In this document: positions 45,701 through 52,486 of the stretch, piece by piece | Layout: each line of letters opens with the position of its first letter | Position numbering within the stretch: the first letter of the stretch is position 1 | Source of the DNA: Bacteroidia bacterium | Lineage (GTDB): Bacteria; Bacteroidota; Bacteroidia; SXHM01 | Reading direction: 5' to 3' | Length of the DNA stretch: 64,000 bases | NCBI GenBank assembly: GCA_022072225.1 | Contig: JAJVIC010000001.1 | Location: 222,340 to 286,339 of the forward strand | The notes under the pieces: model-generated | The model's input: only the letters and a program-made list of their open reading frames with translations | Database searches by the model: none | What the model was told of the DNA's origin: nothing | Program-made: the position numbers and the translations under genes

Positions 45701-47084
45701 CTATTAGAATAATAATTTGTCCGAACACCACGCTGCGTGCCATTTTGCGTGAGGCACCGGTAACTTCTTCATCCATTTGTTCCTGTGAGAGTTTATTTAC
45801 ATGAGCAAAATGTTTACTGTGTGTTAACTGGTGCAAAACGGCTTCAACAATAAAAACAGCACCGTCAACTATTAGTCCGAAGTCAAGCGCACCAAGGCTC
45901 ATCAAGTTGCCGATAACACCAAACTGGTTCATCATAATAACGGCAAACATCATTGCCAGTGGAATTACTGATGCTACAATAAATCCTGCTCTCATATTTC
46001 CGAGAAAAAGTATCAGCACAAACAATACAATTAGTGCGCCTTCTGCAAGGTTTGTTTCAACTGTACTGATAGCATTGTTCACCATTTTGGTGCGGTCGAG
46101 AAATGGGTCAATAACAACACCTTCAGGCAACGTTTTTTGAATTTGCGCTATTCTTTCTTTTACATTTTTTATCACATCACTGCTGTTCTCGCCTTTAAGC
46201 ATCATTACAACGGCTCCGGCAACTTCGCCTTGGTCATTATAGCAAAGTGCACCATATCTGGTAGCGCTTCCGAAACTCACTTCAGCAACGTCTTTCAATA
46301 ATAATGGTGCTCCTTCCGAAGTGCTTTTAATAAAAATTGATTGAATATCTTCAATGCTGCCGACTAATCCTTCGCTGCGGATATACAAAACAGAAGGACC
46401 CTTTTCAATATAAGCACCTCCTGTATTCTGATTATTGTTTTTAAGTGCATCAAACACATCATTTATGGTAATGTTGTGCGATTTCAGTTTCGAGGGTTCA
46501 ACAGCAATTTCATAGGTTTTTAGTTTGCCTCCAAAGCTGCTTACATCAGCTACTCCTTTAACACCCAACAATTGTCTGCGCACCATCCAGTCTTGTATGG
46601 TGCGTAGTTCCATAGCATCGTATTTGTGTTCATATCCTTTTTCAGGGCGAACAGTGTATTGGTAGATTTCGCCTAAGCCTGTTGTTACAGGTCCAAGCGA
46701 AATACTTCCCACACCTTCAGGTATTTCGGACTGAACTTGTTGCAGACGTTCTGTAACTTGTTGTCGCGCCCAGTAAATATCAACATCATCGTTAAATACA
46801 ATGGTGACTAATGAAAGTCCGAATCGGGAAAAACTTCGTATTTCATGTAAGCCCGATATGTTACTGTTGGCAAGTTCAATCGGAAAGGTTACCAGTCGTT
46901 CAATATCTGTTGCGCCCAGCGAAGGGGCAATGGTAATAACCTGAACCTGGTTATTGGTAATGTCGGGCACTGCATCTATGGGAAGTCTGGTGGTTTCATA
47001 TATACCATATCCAATAAGCGCAACAATCAGCAGCCCTGTAAGCAGTTTGTTTTTAACTGAAAACTCAATGATTTTATAAAGCAT
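42726..47084 (-). CDS. Heavy-metal RND pump fused to a TolC-like outer-membrane channel
   Basis: 1452 aa. Residues 1 to ~1043 form a CusA/CzcA-type pump (start MLYKIIEFSVKNKLLTGLLI, DFGLIVDGAVFIVE with the transport Asp of metal-exporting RNDs, ending LPVLYIIFEKGIRRKK). Residues ~1045-1066 are a second signal peptide (VVSAVLITLLFLGSQQLSAQ, cleavage near Ala 1066). Residues 1067-1452 form a TolC-like channel subunit (ITLNAALDTAIKNNLNL). The fused layout is known in Bacteroidota. Probably exports divalent cations (Co, Zn, Cd) or Cu/Ag; the sequence does not decide which. Confidence 0.93.
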   Translation of the reverse strand: MLYKIIEFSVKNKLLTGLLIVALIGYGIYETTRLPIDAVPDITNNQVQVITIAPSLGATDIERLVTFPIELANSNISGLHEIRSFSRFGLSLVTIVFNDDVDIYWARQQVTERLQQVQSEIPEGVGSISLGPVTTGLGEIYQYTVRPEKGYEHKYDAMELRTIQDWMVRRQLLGVKGVADVSSFGGKLKTYEIAVEPSKLKSHNITINDVFDALKNNNQNTGGAYIEKGPSVLYIRSEGLVGSIEDIQSIFIKSTSEGAPLLLKDVAEVSFGSATRYGALCYNDQGEVAGAVVMMLKGENSSDVIKNVKERIAQIQKTLPEGVVIDPFLDRTKMVNNAISTVETNLAEGALIVLFVLILFLGNMRAGFIVASVIPLAMMFAVIMMNQFGVIGNLMSLGALDFGLIVDGAVFIVEAVLHQLTHSKHFAHVNKLSQEQMDEEVTGASRKMARSVVFGQIIILIVYLPTFALRGIEGKMFIPMAQTVSFALLGAFILSLTYVPMMSALVMSKKISHKKSISDKMMDFFERHYQHALDKILNFPKTVIVTAISLFVISLLVLSNMGGEFIPALEEGDFAVETRVLTGSNLTTTINSTQKAAHILKTQFPEVEQVVTKIGSGEIPTDPMPMEAADMMVILKDKSEWTSADNFPDLAKKMSSAVAAVPGITTSFQFPVQMRFNELMTGAKQDVVCKIFGENMDTLAFYADKLGKLSYDVEGTKNIYVEPVTGLPQIIIEYNRSAIAQYGLNISDINRIVNTALAGQSAGFIYEGEKRFDLVLRINNEQKKDIEDIRNLLIPALNGNQIPLYLLANIELKDGPNQIQREDAKRRIIVGFNVGERDVQTIVEELQKKVEKQIKLPAGYYITYGGAFENLNAAKARLSIAVPVALLLIFILLYFSFKSVKQSLLIYSAIPLSATGGIFALAMRDMPFSISAGVGFIALFGVAVLNGIVLIAEFNRLKSEGWNDSRKIVLMGTKIRLRPVLMTGFVASFGFLPMALSGGAGAEVQRPLATVVIGGLLIATFLTLFVLPVLYIIFEKGIRRKKANRIPVVSAVLITLLFLGSQQLSAQTEITLNAALDTAIKNNLNLRSEKLNAEYLVKIKGTAWDIPKTDVSFEYGQLNSIYTDNRFSITQSLKFPTVYSSQKSVLNEELKSGLLNVKLKEKDLKTEVTRTYYELLYLQYKRKLLEHTDSIFASFLENSNLRFIKGEANILEKTTAETQRGQINQQLLQLQQDVDIVKLQFSLLLNSSKDFVPADENLKIQMPEVYDTSIVTNTYQLQLLKQEERIGLSKLKLEKSKMLPDIFASYNNGTIKGYGSDNVLYSLSDRFQSLQLGLSIPLFFSSQRASISSIKANLNFLQNNYSAGFQSLLNEYKQAVLQYNKNLQTINYFETSANKNAETIISTANLQFKNGEINYLEWVLLTNNAITIQSEYIDAVKKLNESIIKINSFNNN

Positions 47085-47175
47085 AACTATAAGTATTAAG
47101 CAGTGTTTTTTTTGAAATAGTAATAAGCGACTTCATAAACAAGTAATGTCTTTATGAAGTCAGAAAATCAAACAA

Positions 47176-47559
47176 TCAGCAGAATTTTGGCGGTTGCCAA
47201 ATAGAGGAAAGAAATGCCGATGAACTGAAATTATCTCTGTAAAACGTATACAATTCTGCTGATGAAGTAGGCTCTTTGATAACAAACGGATAAGATGTTG
47301 TAATGAAAAACGAAATCATGTTAGCTGATACACATCCGTTATAGGTTTTGAATGGCAACTTCATGTCGTCCGCATAATCCTTATCTTTTACATCGCCTTT
47401 TGAATAATGCAGGTGAAGAAAATATAACAATGAATGATTGTCATTTTCTTTATGTTCAAAATAATGCTGAATCAAAAATGGCAATTTTGTCAACTGATGC
47501 AATTCTGTTGCTGAGAGCATGTAAATTCCAAGAAGTAATGTGACAATAATTTTTTTCAC
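47176..47559 (-). CDS. Small His-rich exported protein of the efflux operon
   Basis: 127 aa. Begins MKKIIVTLLLGIYMLSATE (signal peptide or anchor). The following part is His-rich (HQLTKLPFLIQHYFEHKENDNHSLLYFLHLHYSKGD), suggesting metal binding. It lies 91 bases upstream of the RND pump on the same strand and has the typical place of a small periplasmic metal-binding companion. No named family is recognised. Confidence 0.7.
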   Translation of the reverse strand: MKKIIVTLLLGIYMLSATELHQLTKLPFLIQHYFEHKENDNHSLLYFLHLHYSKGDVKDKDYADDMKLPFKTYNGCVSANMISFFITTSYPFVIKEPTSSAELYTFYRDNFSSSAFLSSIWQPPKFC

Positions 47560-47608
47560 TGCTGCAAAATTAAAGGCTTTAAAGCAGCAGATAAATGACT
47601 TATATCAT

Positions 47609-48415
47609 CTATTCCTTGTTCTTCACATAAATCAACTTAATTCTGCTTTTGGGATTTGGGTTAGAACGTTGCTCAATATCAAACTTGCCAGTGGAGTGTA
47701 TAAGCGGAGTAAGCTTTTCAAAACCATAGTTACGTGAATCAAAGTTGGGCTGTTTTTTTACTAAGAGTGAACCCACATCGCCCAAAAATGCCCAGCCGTC
47801 TTCTTCGGCAGCATCTGAAACCGTGGTGGCAATCAGTTTTATTACTTCAGGAGTTATTTTTTCTGTTTCATCTTTCTCCTCTTCAATAACAGCGCGGTTG
47901 GCTATTGTTGCCGGTTTTTCGGTTGCTGCCGTTTGCTTTGATTTAAGTTCTTTAACAGGTGCTGTAAAGGTGCGCGAGCGTTTTTTCAGTATTTCGATGT
48001 AAATGAATTTGTCGCAGGCAACAATAAAGGGATTGGGTGTTTTCTTTTCGCCTATGCCGAATACTTTCATTCCTGCTTCGCGCAGGCGGGTGGCAAGGCG
48101 GGTAAAATCGCTGTCGCTTGATACGATGCAGAAGCCGTTTACCCTTTCGGAGTAAAGTATATCCATGGCATCAATAATCATGGCTGAGTCGGTTGAGTTT
48201 TTGCCGGTGGTGTAACCGTATTGCTGAATGGGGGTGATGGCATTTTCGAGCAATACATTTTTCCAGCGCTCAAGGTGTGGTTTTGTCCAGTCGCCATAAA
48301 TGCGTTTGATGGTGGGGTTGCCGTATTTGGCTATTTCTTCCATCATTTCTTTGATGTAGGCCGAGGGTATATTGTCGCCATCAATAAGCACGGCTAACTT
48401 TAATTCTGTTTCCAT
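47609..48415 (-). CDS. NYN-LOTUS (OST-HTH) domain protein
   Basis: 268 aa. The N-terminal NYN/PIN-like RNase domain (LabA/DUF88 type) has LIDGDNIPS, GKNSTDSAMIIDAMD and CIVSSDSDFTRLATRLRE, with the acidic metal-binding residues. The C-terminal OST-HTH/LOTUS domain (~165-268) is for RNA or protein binding. Probably a conserved chromosomal RNase. The window encodes a second protein with the same pair of domains at 57238. Confidence 0.87.
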   Translation of the reverse strand: METELKLAVLIDGDNIPSAYIKEMMEEIAKYGNPTIKRIYGDWTKPHLERWKNVLLENAITPIQQYGYTTGKNSTDSAMIIDAMDILYSERVNGFCIVSSDSDFTRLATRLREAGMKVFGIGEKKTPNPFIVACDKFIYIEILKKRSRTFTAPVKELKSKQTAATEKPATIANRAVIEEEKDETEKITPEVIKLIATTVSDAAEEDGWAFLGDVGSLLVKKQPNFDSRNYGFEKLTPLIHSTGKFDIEQRSNPNPKSRIKLIYVKNKE

Positions 48416-48445
48416 AGTGTTTGGTATATAATTCTTATGTAAAGA

Positions 48446-48473
48446 AAAAAGCCCTCCGTTTGGAGAGCTTTTT
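48446..48473. terminator. Terminator between the cold-shock and NYN genes
   Basis: AAAAAGCCCTCC (48446-48457) and GGAGAGCTTTTT (48462-48473) form a stem with one mismatch and a 4-base loop GTTT. It ends the minus-strand cold-shock transcript. Confidence 0.8.
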
Positions 48474-48500
48474 CTTCATTAAATGTGTTTATGTAATAGC

Positions 48501-48692
48501 TTAAGCAAGCTTAACGTTTACTGCATTTAATCCTTTTTTGCCTTCTTGAAGCTCAAAGGTAACTTGGTCATTTTCTCTAACCTCGTCTTTCAGACCTGTT
48601 ACGTGCACAAAGTGCTCTTTACCTGATCCGTCTTCTTTAATAAATCCAAAACCTTTGGCGTTGTTAAAGAATTTTACTGTTCCTGTGTTCAT
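48501..48692 (-). CDS. Cold-shock domain protein
   Basis: 63 aa. The RNA-binding motifs are KGFGFI (RNP1) and HFVHV (RNP2). It acts as an RNA chaperone in cold or general stress. The -7 box TACCTTTG is at 48731-48724, giving a ~25-base leader. Confidence 0.93.
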   Translation of the reverse strand: MNTGTVKFFNNAKGFGFIKEDGSGKEHFVHVTGLKDEVRENDQVTFELQEGKKGLNAVNVKLA

Positions 48693-48723
48693 TTTGTTTT
48701 TTGATATTTGTTAATAATGGGGC

Positions 48724-48731
48724 CAAAGGTA
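48724..48731 (-). promoter_or_regulatory. -7 box of the cold-shock gene
   Basis: On the minus strand TACCTTTG matches TAnnTTTG. No TTG is at the ideal -33 distance. Confidence 0.55.
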
Positions 48732-48784
48732 GGCTAATAAAGCACAGGAATTACATTTTACCGATAATAAATAGTTTTGATGTT

Positions 48785-49246
48785 TTATTCAGGCTGTTCT
48801 ATTTCTATTTTTACTTTAATGATGGTGCTGATGTTTTCAATCAGTTCAATGGTGTCTTCATCGCCTTTGTCGCAGTAGTATTTGATAATGATTTTGCGGC
48901 CGGTGTATTGCACTTTTGCCAGTATTCTTAAAAATTCAAGCAGTGCTTTGGATGAGCCGGTGTTGATGTAATCGGTATTGATGGTTACTACGGTAACTTC
49001 CTGAGGGCTTTCAATATAATGTGTTGCCCATTCAATAAGGGGTTGAAAAAAATCATGCGGGTTTGAGCACAGCAGGCGCCCAAAAAGAAAGGCAGTACCT
49101 ATGTTTTTATCGAGTATTACTTCGGGGGTATTACCGGTAAAGTGGCGCGAAATGCGGGATTGAGGTTTATCCATTGGGGTAGTAGTTGTATAGTTGTATT
49201 GTTCGGGGCGTTTGGTGCGGGGGTCGGTAAGTGATTGTTCTTTCAT
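48785..49246 (-). CDS. SiaC-like regulatory phosphoprotein (DUF1987)
   Basis: 153 aa. SiaC-type proteins are reversibly phosphorylated partner-switching regulators, usually with SiaB kinase and SiaA phosphatase. The family motif is TINTDYINTGSSKALLEFLRIL. Here the residue in the Thr-Ser-Ser-Ser motif is Gly-Ser-Ser, so the phospho-site could still be Thr (NTGSSK). The ORF carries an extra N-terminal tail (~35 aa) compared with the copy at 62054. No kinase or phosphatase gene is adjacent. Confidence 0.75.
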   Translation of the reverse strand: MKEQSLTDPRTKRPEQYNYTTTTPMDKPQSRISRHFTGNTPEVILDKNIGTAFLFGRLLCSNPHDFFQPLIEWATHYIESPQEVTVVTINTDYINTGSSKALLEFLRILAKVQYTGRKIIIKYYCDKGDEDTIELIENISTIIKVKIEIEQPE

Positions 49247-49297
49247 GGCATGTTGTTTTTTAGAATTAACGATGCAATGATAGAGCCCTCTGGCCCG

Positions 49298-49337
49298 AAA
49301 AAAATTACGTTTTTACTACCCTGTTTTTGGGTTGGAA
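49298..49337. repeat. Left 40-bp inverted repeat
   Basis: This copy begins AAAAAAATTACG and ends TTTTTGGGTTGGAA. It matches the reverse complement of 50868-50907 at 33 of 40 positions, without gaps; the outer 12 and inner 14 bases are identical. It lies 19 bases past the end of the enclosed gene. Confidence 0.8.
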
Positions 49338-49356
49338 GGTTTTTGAGGGTACCTTT

Positions 49357-50850
49357 TCAGGCTATTTTTTGCCTGGCCCAGATGATGATTTCGTCCATGC
49401 CCAGCAGAAACTGTTTGCCCTGGCTGCGCTGCAGTTGCTCCAGTTCATGCAGCAGCTGGAGGTAGTATTCGTTAAGCTTTGATTTTTGCTGCTGTACTAT
49501 TATGAATTTGCCGATGTAGGCGAGAATTATTTTTTCAAACTCGTAGAGTTTATTGCCTTTTTTAAGGCGGTCTTTGGTATTGCGCAACTGGTATTCTACC
49601 AATTCGGTTTTGCCGGTTTCGTAGTTGAGTATTACGTTCATAATGCCGGCAAAGTCGCGCAGGTCGTTGCGTATGGTGCTGTTGCGGTTTATAGCGCTGA
49701 GTTTTTCTATCCAGGGCTGGCAGGCTTTGTAATGTGCGGTAATAAAATAGGTGGCGGCTATATTGTACCAGAAGTTATAAATCCGTGAAGTGCCTAATGA
49801 TTTTTCGTGTTTTTCAAGAAAGCGTTCAATCCGGGGTATTAATTCCAGGGCTTCGTGCCAGCGATTGTTGTTGAGCAGATAAAGCTGGCGCAGGTAATAT
49901 ACTTCGCAGAAAACACCTGCGTCTTCTTCGGGGTTAGTTGCTACTTTAACTTTTTCAATCTGGTCTATCAGTTCTTCAAAGCCATTGTATTGGCCATTAT
50001 GGTGGCGCGTGGTAAGTAAAGCACTCAGGTCGTTTCGGTAGCGTCTGGGCATTTCGGTAATCATATGGGGGTTATCGGCCCATAGGTTTACCATGCATTG
50101 GCGATGATGTGCGGCACCACTATAGTCGGATAAAAGCTGTGCATAGAGCGCGTGAATGTGGTGGTATTTGAGTTTGGAGTCGAATGTATTGGCGTTTGTT
50201 TCGGTTTTTACCAGCGGGTCTTGCATTATTTCCTGAACCTGTGGCGGAATGTTACTTTCTCTTATGTGATTAAGTTCTTTGTAAATGGCAAATACGGTAT
50301 CGTTCAGCAGCGTATATTTTTCTTCGGTGTTTATTTTTTTTAAGGTATTTTCTTTTTCAAGGGCGTTGGTTTGCAGGGCTGCTTTCAGTTTATCGGGCAT
50401 CAGGTGTTTGAGCAGTTTGCGTTCATGTTCCAGCGCCTGCAGCAGGAGGTAAAATTTCTGATAGTGCTGGGCTTCTTTTTTTGCTTTTTCAATTGTTCTG
50501 AAGGCTTGGTTGAAGAGGTTGCGCTGGTTAAGTACCTGAAATGATTCGAGCAGGTGGTAAATACGGTGTTCGGTTGAGGCTTGTGCATTAAAGGCTACCA
50601 AGCTGTCAATAATATAGCCGCTGAACAGGGTTCTGTGGTAGGAAAAATTGTTAGAGATACCATTTTTTCCCAGCTCTTTAAGTAAACCCTTTTCATCGTA
50701 CTGTTTTTGTTTGCGCAACACTTCCAGCATTTTTTTATACTGCTCGGTAAAGGGGCTTTTAAGTTGCTCAATCCAGGTACTGAAATAACCTGCTTCTCTT
50801 GTGTTGAGCGAGTTTACCAACTGATGCAGTTCATCTGAAATAACAGCCAT
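49357..50850 (-). CDS. Helical-repeat hypothetical protein enclosed by inverted repeats
   Basis: 497 aa with no signal peptide. It is almost wholly alpha-helical with TPR-like character. The N-terminus (ELHQLVNSLNTREAGYF) resembles a Bacteroidota family of ~500-aa proteins that begin LxKLIKSLxxxEKRYF and have no assigned function. No catalytic motif is visible, and it is not a recognisable transposase. Its upstream and downstream regions hold a 40-bp inverted repeat, so the gene sits in a symmetrical 1.6-kb unit. Confidence 0.8.
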   Translation of the reverse strand: MAVISDELHQLVNSLNTREAGYFSTWIEQLKSPFTEQYKKMLEVLRKQKQYDEKGLLKELGKNGISNNFSYHRTLFSGYIIDSLVAFNAQASTEHRIYHLLESFQVLNQRNLFNQAFRTIEKAKKEAQHYQKFYLLLQALEHERKLLKHLMPDKLKAALQTNALEKENTLKKINTEEKYTLLNDTVFAIYKELNHIRESNIPPQVQEIMQDPLVKTETNANTFDSKLKYHHIHALYAQLLSDYSGAAHHRQCMVNLWADNPHMITEMPRRYRNDLSALLTTRHHNGQYNGFEELIDQIEKVKVATNPEEDAGVFCEVYYLRQLYLLNNNRWHEALELIPRIERFLEKHEKSLGTSRIYNFWYNIAATYFITAHYKACQPWIEKLSAINRNSTIRNDLRDFAGIMNVILNYETGKTELVEYQLRNTKDRLKKGNKLYEFEKIILAYIGKFIIVQQQKSKLNEYYLQLLHELEQLQRSQGKQFLLGMDEIIIWARQKIA

Positions 50851-50867
50851 TTATACCTTGTTTAGTG

Positions 50868-50907
50868 TTCCAACCCAAAAAAGTGATTGCAAAATCGTAA
50901 TTTTTTT
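50868..50907. repeat. Right 40-bp inverted repeat
   Basis: On the minus strand this begins AAAAAAATTACG and ends TTTTTGGGTTGGAA, the partner of 49298-49337. It lies 17 bases upstream of the ATG of the enclosed gene, in its promoter region. Confidence 0.8.
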
Positions 50908-50925
50908 TACTGCTTCTGTATTCAC

Positions 50926-50937
50926 ATTTGCGCAAAT
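50926..50937. promoter_or_regulatory. 12-bp perfect palindrome upstream of the 51042 gene
   Basis: ATTTGCGCAAAT is a perfect palindrome in the 191-bp intergenic region between the divergent genes at 50850 and 51042. It may be an operator; no binding protein is known. Confidence 0.35.
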
Positions 50938-51041
50938 AAAATAGTAATTACTTCTGCTCACCGATATTTTTAGCTGAACGCACTAATTACAAACACTAAA
51001 ACTGAAATAACAAATACCAATTCTTAAATATATAAAAAACC

Positions 51042-51485
51042 ATGGCAGCATATTTTACCGCATCCAATGCTTATGACCGCAGCACCTACACCTTTGTGTG
51101 GGATAAAAACAACCTGTATGTAAAACAGGGAAGCACCACTGTAGCTACATACAGTTATACCAATTGCTGGCTGGCGGTGCGTGTTAACGGCAGCAACTTT
51201 GAAGTGGGCTCGCTCAGCTTTAATCCGGTAGGCAGTTACTTTACCCGCACGGTGGACTACAGCGGGGCCAATGCCGGCATCATTTACCAGAACAGCGATA
51301 CTAAAGTAATAGGCTCAAGCGATACAGATGACGCAGGGGTAACCAAGCAGACCTATAATGTAAGTGTAAGCAGTTGCCCTGTAAAAGTTAAATACGATAC
51401 TAAAACCAATATTATGAGCATGGTTTGCGGTTGCGACCCCGATAACTGCAGTTCACTTAACTCGTGCTATGCGCAGGTGAACTAA
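51042..51485 (+). CDS. Hypothetical protein with Cys-rich C-terminus
   Basis: 147 aa, without signal peptide or membrane helix. The N-terminal part is beta-rich and Tyr/Ser/Asn-rich (YDRSTYTFVWDKNNLYVKQG). The C-terminal ~40 residues have six Cys (SSCPVKV, CGCDPDNCSSLNSC). I recognise no family. The ATG follows an A-rich leader (AAAAAACC). A small hairpin follows at 51558. The lack of a signal peptide in a Cys-rich protein is odd. Confidence 0.6.
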   Translation: MAAYFTASNAYDRSTYTFVWDKNNLYVKQGSTTVATYSYTNCWLAVRVNGSNFEVGSLSFNPVGSYFTRTVDYSGANAGIIYQNSDTKVIGSSDTDDAGVTKQTYNVSVSSCPVKVKYDTKTNIMSMVCGCDPDNCSSLNSCYAQVN

Positions 51486-51557
51486 AAATTATAACCCACT
51501 GCCTGATAAAAAAATTGCTGTGGGGGCACACATAATTCATCAGGCAGATACCCTATA

Positions 51558-51582
51558 CCCTGCGGAGTTCTTAACCGCAGGG
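51558..51582 (+). terminator. Hairpin after the Cys-rich protein gene
   Basis: CCCTGCGG (51558-51565) pairs with CCGCAGGG (51575-51582) around a 9-base loop. There is no T run, so it may be a weak terminator or a palindromic repeat. Confidence 0.4.
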
Positions 51583-51637
51583 AAGGGTTGAGGGGGAGAA
51601 TGTTTTTTTATTTACGATTTCAATAACCTGGAAAATC

Positions 51638-51979
51638 ATGAATAATATGGAAACAGAATTTCTTCACATTGTAGATACACGCAGGGTGTATCGTATTCCT
51701 TTATCCGAAATTACTCACGTTGAATCAGGTGGAGCCTACTCTACCGCATATACTAAAAAGGGCAAAAAATATACCTGCAGCCGCAACCTGAAATTTATTA
51801 ATAAACAACTGGAAGGTAAAACTGATTTTATGCGCACGCATAAATCATACATTATTAATAAAACGCAGGTAAAGGAATTTATTAAAGACAATGCAGTAAT
51901 TGTTTTAATAAATGGCACGCTGATACCGCTGGCGCGCAGAAGGAGGAATGAGTTTATGGGGTGGTTGAAGAAGGGATAG
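51638..51979 (+). CDS. Stand-alone LytTR DNA-binding regulator
   Basis: 113 aa. Only a LytTR domain is present: RIPLSEITHVESGGAYSTAYT, FMRTHKSYIINKTQVKEF, ending LIPLARRRRNEFMGWL. It has no receiver domain, so it is not phospho-controlled by a typical LytR layout. LytTR proteins often regulate surface or competence genes. Start choice: an ATG at 51638 (MNNMETEF) with a second Met three codons on. Confidence 0.88.
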   Translation: MNNMETEFLHIVDTRRVYRIPLSEITHVESGGAYSTAYTKKGKKYTCSRNLKFINKQLEGKTDFMRTHKSYIINKTQVKEFIKDNAVIVLINGTLIPLARRRRNEFMGWLKKG

Positions 51980-52031
51980 ATATAAATTAGTTTCTTTCTA
52001 TTGATATGGCGAATAGTGATATAAAGAACAA

Positions 52032-52415
52032 TTGCAAATTGTTAAATGTTCCGAGCGGCATTGCAAATGCCGCTCAGCCGCACGTGTTGAATATTACGCC
52101 CAGCCGGGGTTTAATAATGAAAATGCTACAATAGTTGAATTGGGGCGTTCGGATGATGTTATACTTTACCAAAATATACCTAACCCGTTTGGTGATGAAA
52201 CAACCATTAATTTTTACTTACCTGAAACAGTAAAGTCAGCAAAAATGGTCTTCTATGATAACATGGGTAAAGTAATAAAAGAAGTAAGCATCTCGCAAAA
52301 AGGTAATGCTTCTGTTATTGTAAGATCAACTGAATTATCAGTAGGTGTATATTCTTACAGTCTTGTAACTGATGAAAAAATTGCAGGCACTAAAATGATG
52401 GTTAAGGAGAAATAA
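52032..52415 (+). pseudogene. Remnant of a T9SS-secreted protein, C-terminal tail only
   Basis: The last ~85 residues are an intact T9SS type A sorting domain (ILYQNIPNPFGDETTINF, MVFYDNMGKVIKEVS, GVYSYSLVTDEK). The wording resembles the tail of Bacteroidota proteins with an endosialidase-chaperone (tail fiber) domain, from memory. The N-terminal ~25 residues come from a palindromic repeat (52053-52075) and carry no signal peptide, so the secreted body is missing. Confidence 0.7.
52053..52075. repeat. Dispersed palindromic repeat, perfect copy
   Basis: GAGCGGCAT-TGCAA-ATGCCGCTC is a perfect 9-bp hairpin. Its sequence ATTGCAAATGCCGCTCAGC also occurs, inverted, at 5258-5276. It lies exactly at the border of the T9SS tail remnant. 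Confidence 0.65.
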
Positions 52416-52439
52416 TTTGAATTATCAAATTTAATATAC

Positions 52440-52472
52440 AAAGCCCTGCTGTAATTGCAGGGCTTTGTTTTT
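52440..52472 (+). terminator. Terminator before the gliding-motility-associated gene
   Basis: AAAGCCCTGC (52440-52449) pairs with GCAGGGCTTT (52457-52466) around TGTAATT, followed by GTTTTT. The 3' arm overlaps the -33 region of the next gene. Confidence 0.85.
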
Positions 52473-52482
52473 AATACATTTG
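52455..52482 (+). promoter_or_regulatory. Promoter of the gene at 52487, near-leaderless
   Basis: TTG (52455-52457), a 17-base spacer and TACATTTG (52475-52482) match the Bacteroidota consensus. The ATG is only 4 bases after the -7 box. Confidence 0.7.
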
Positions 52483-52486
52483 TTTA

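Noticed and set aside
49298..50907. The inverted-repeat unit as a typical insertion sequence
   Set aside because: The enclosed protein has no DDE, HUH or serine/tyrosine recombinase motif and no target-site duplication was seen. I report the repeats as a structure but do not call it an IS.
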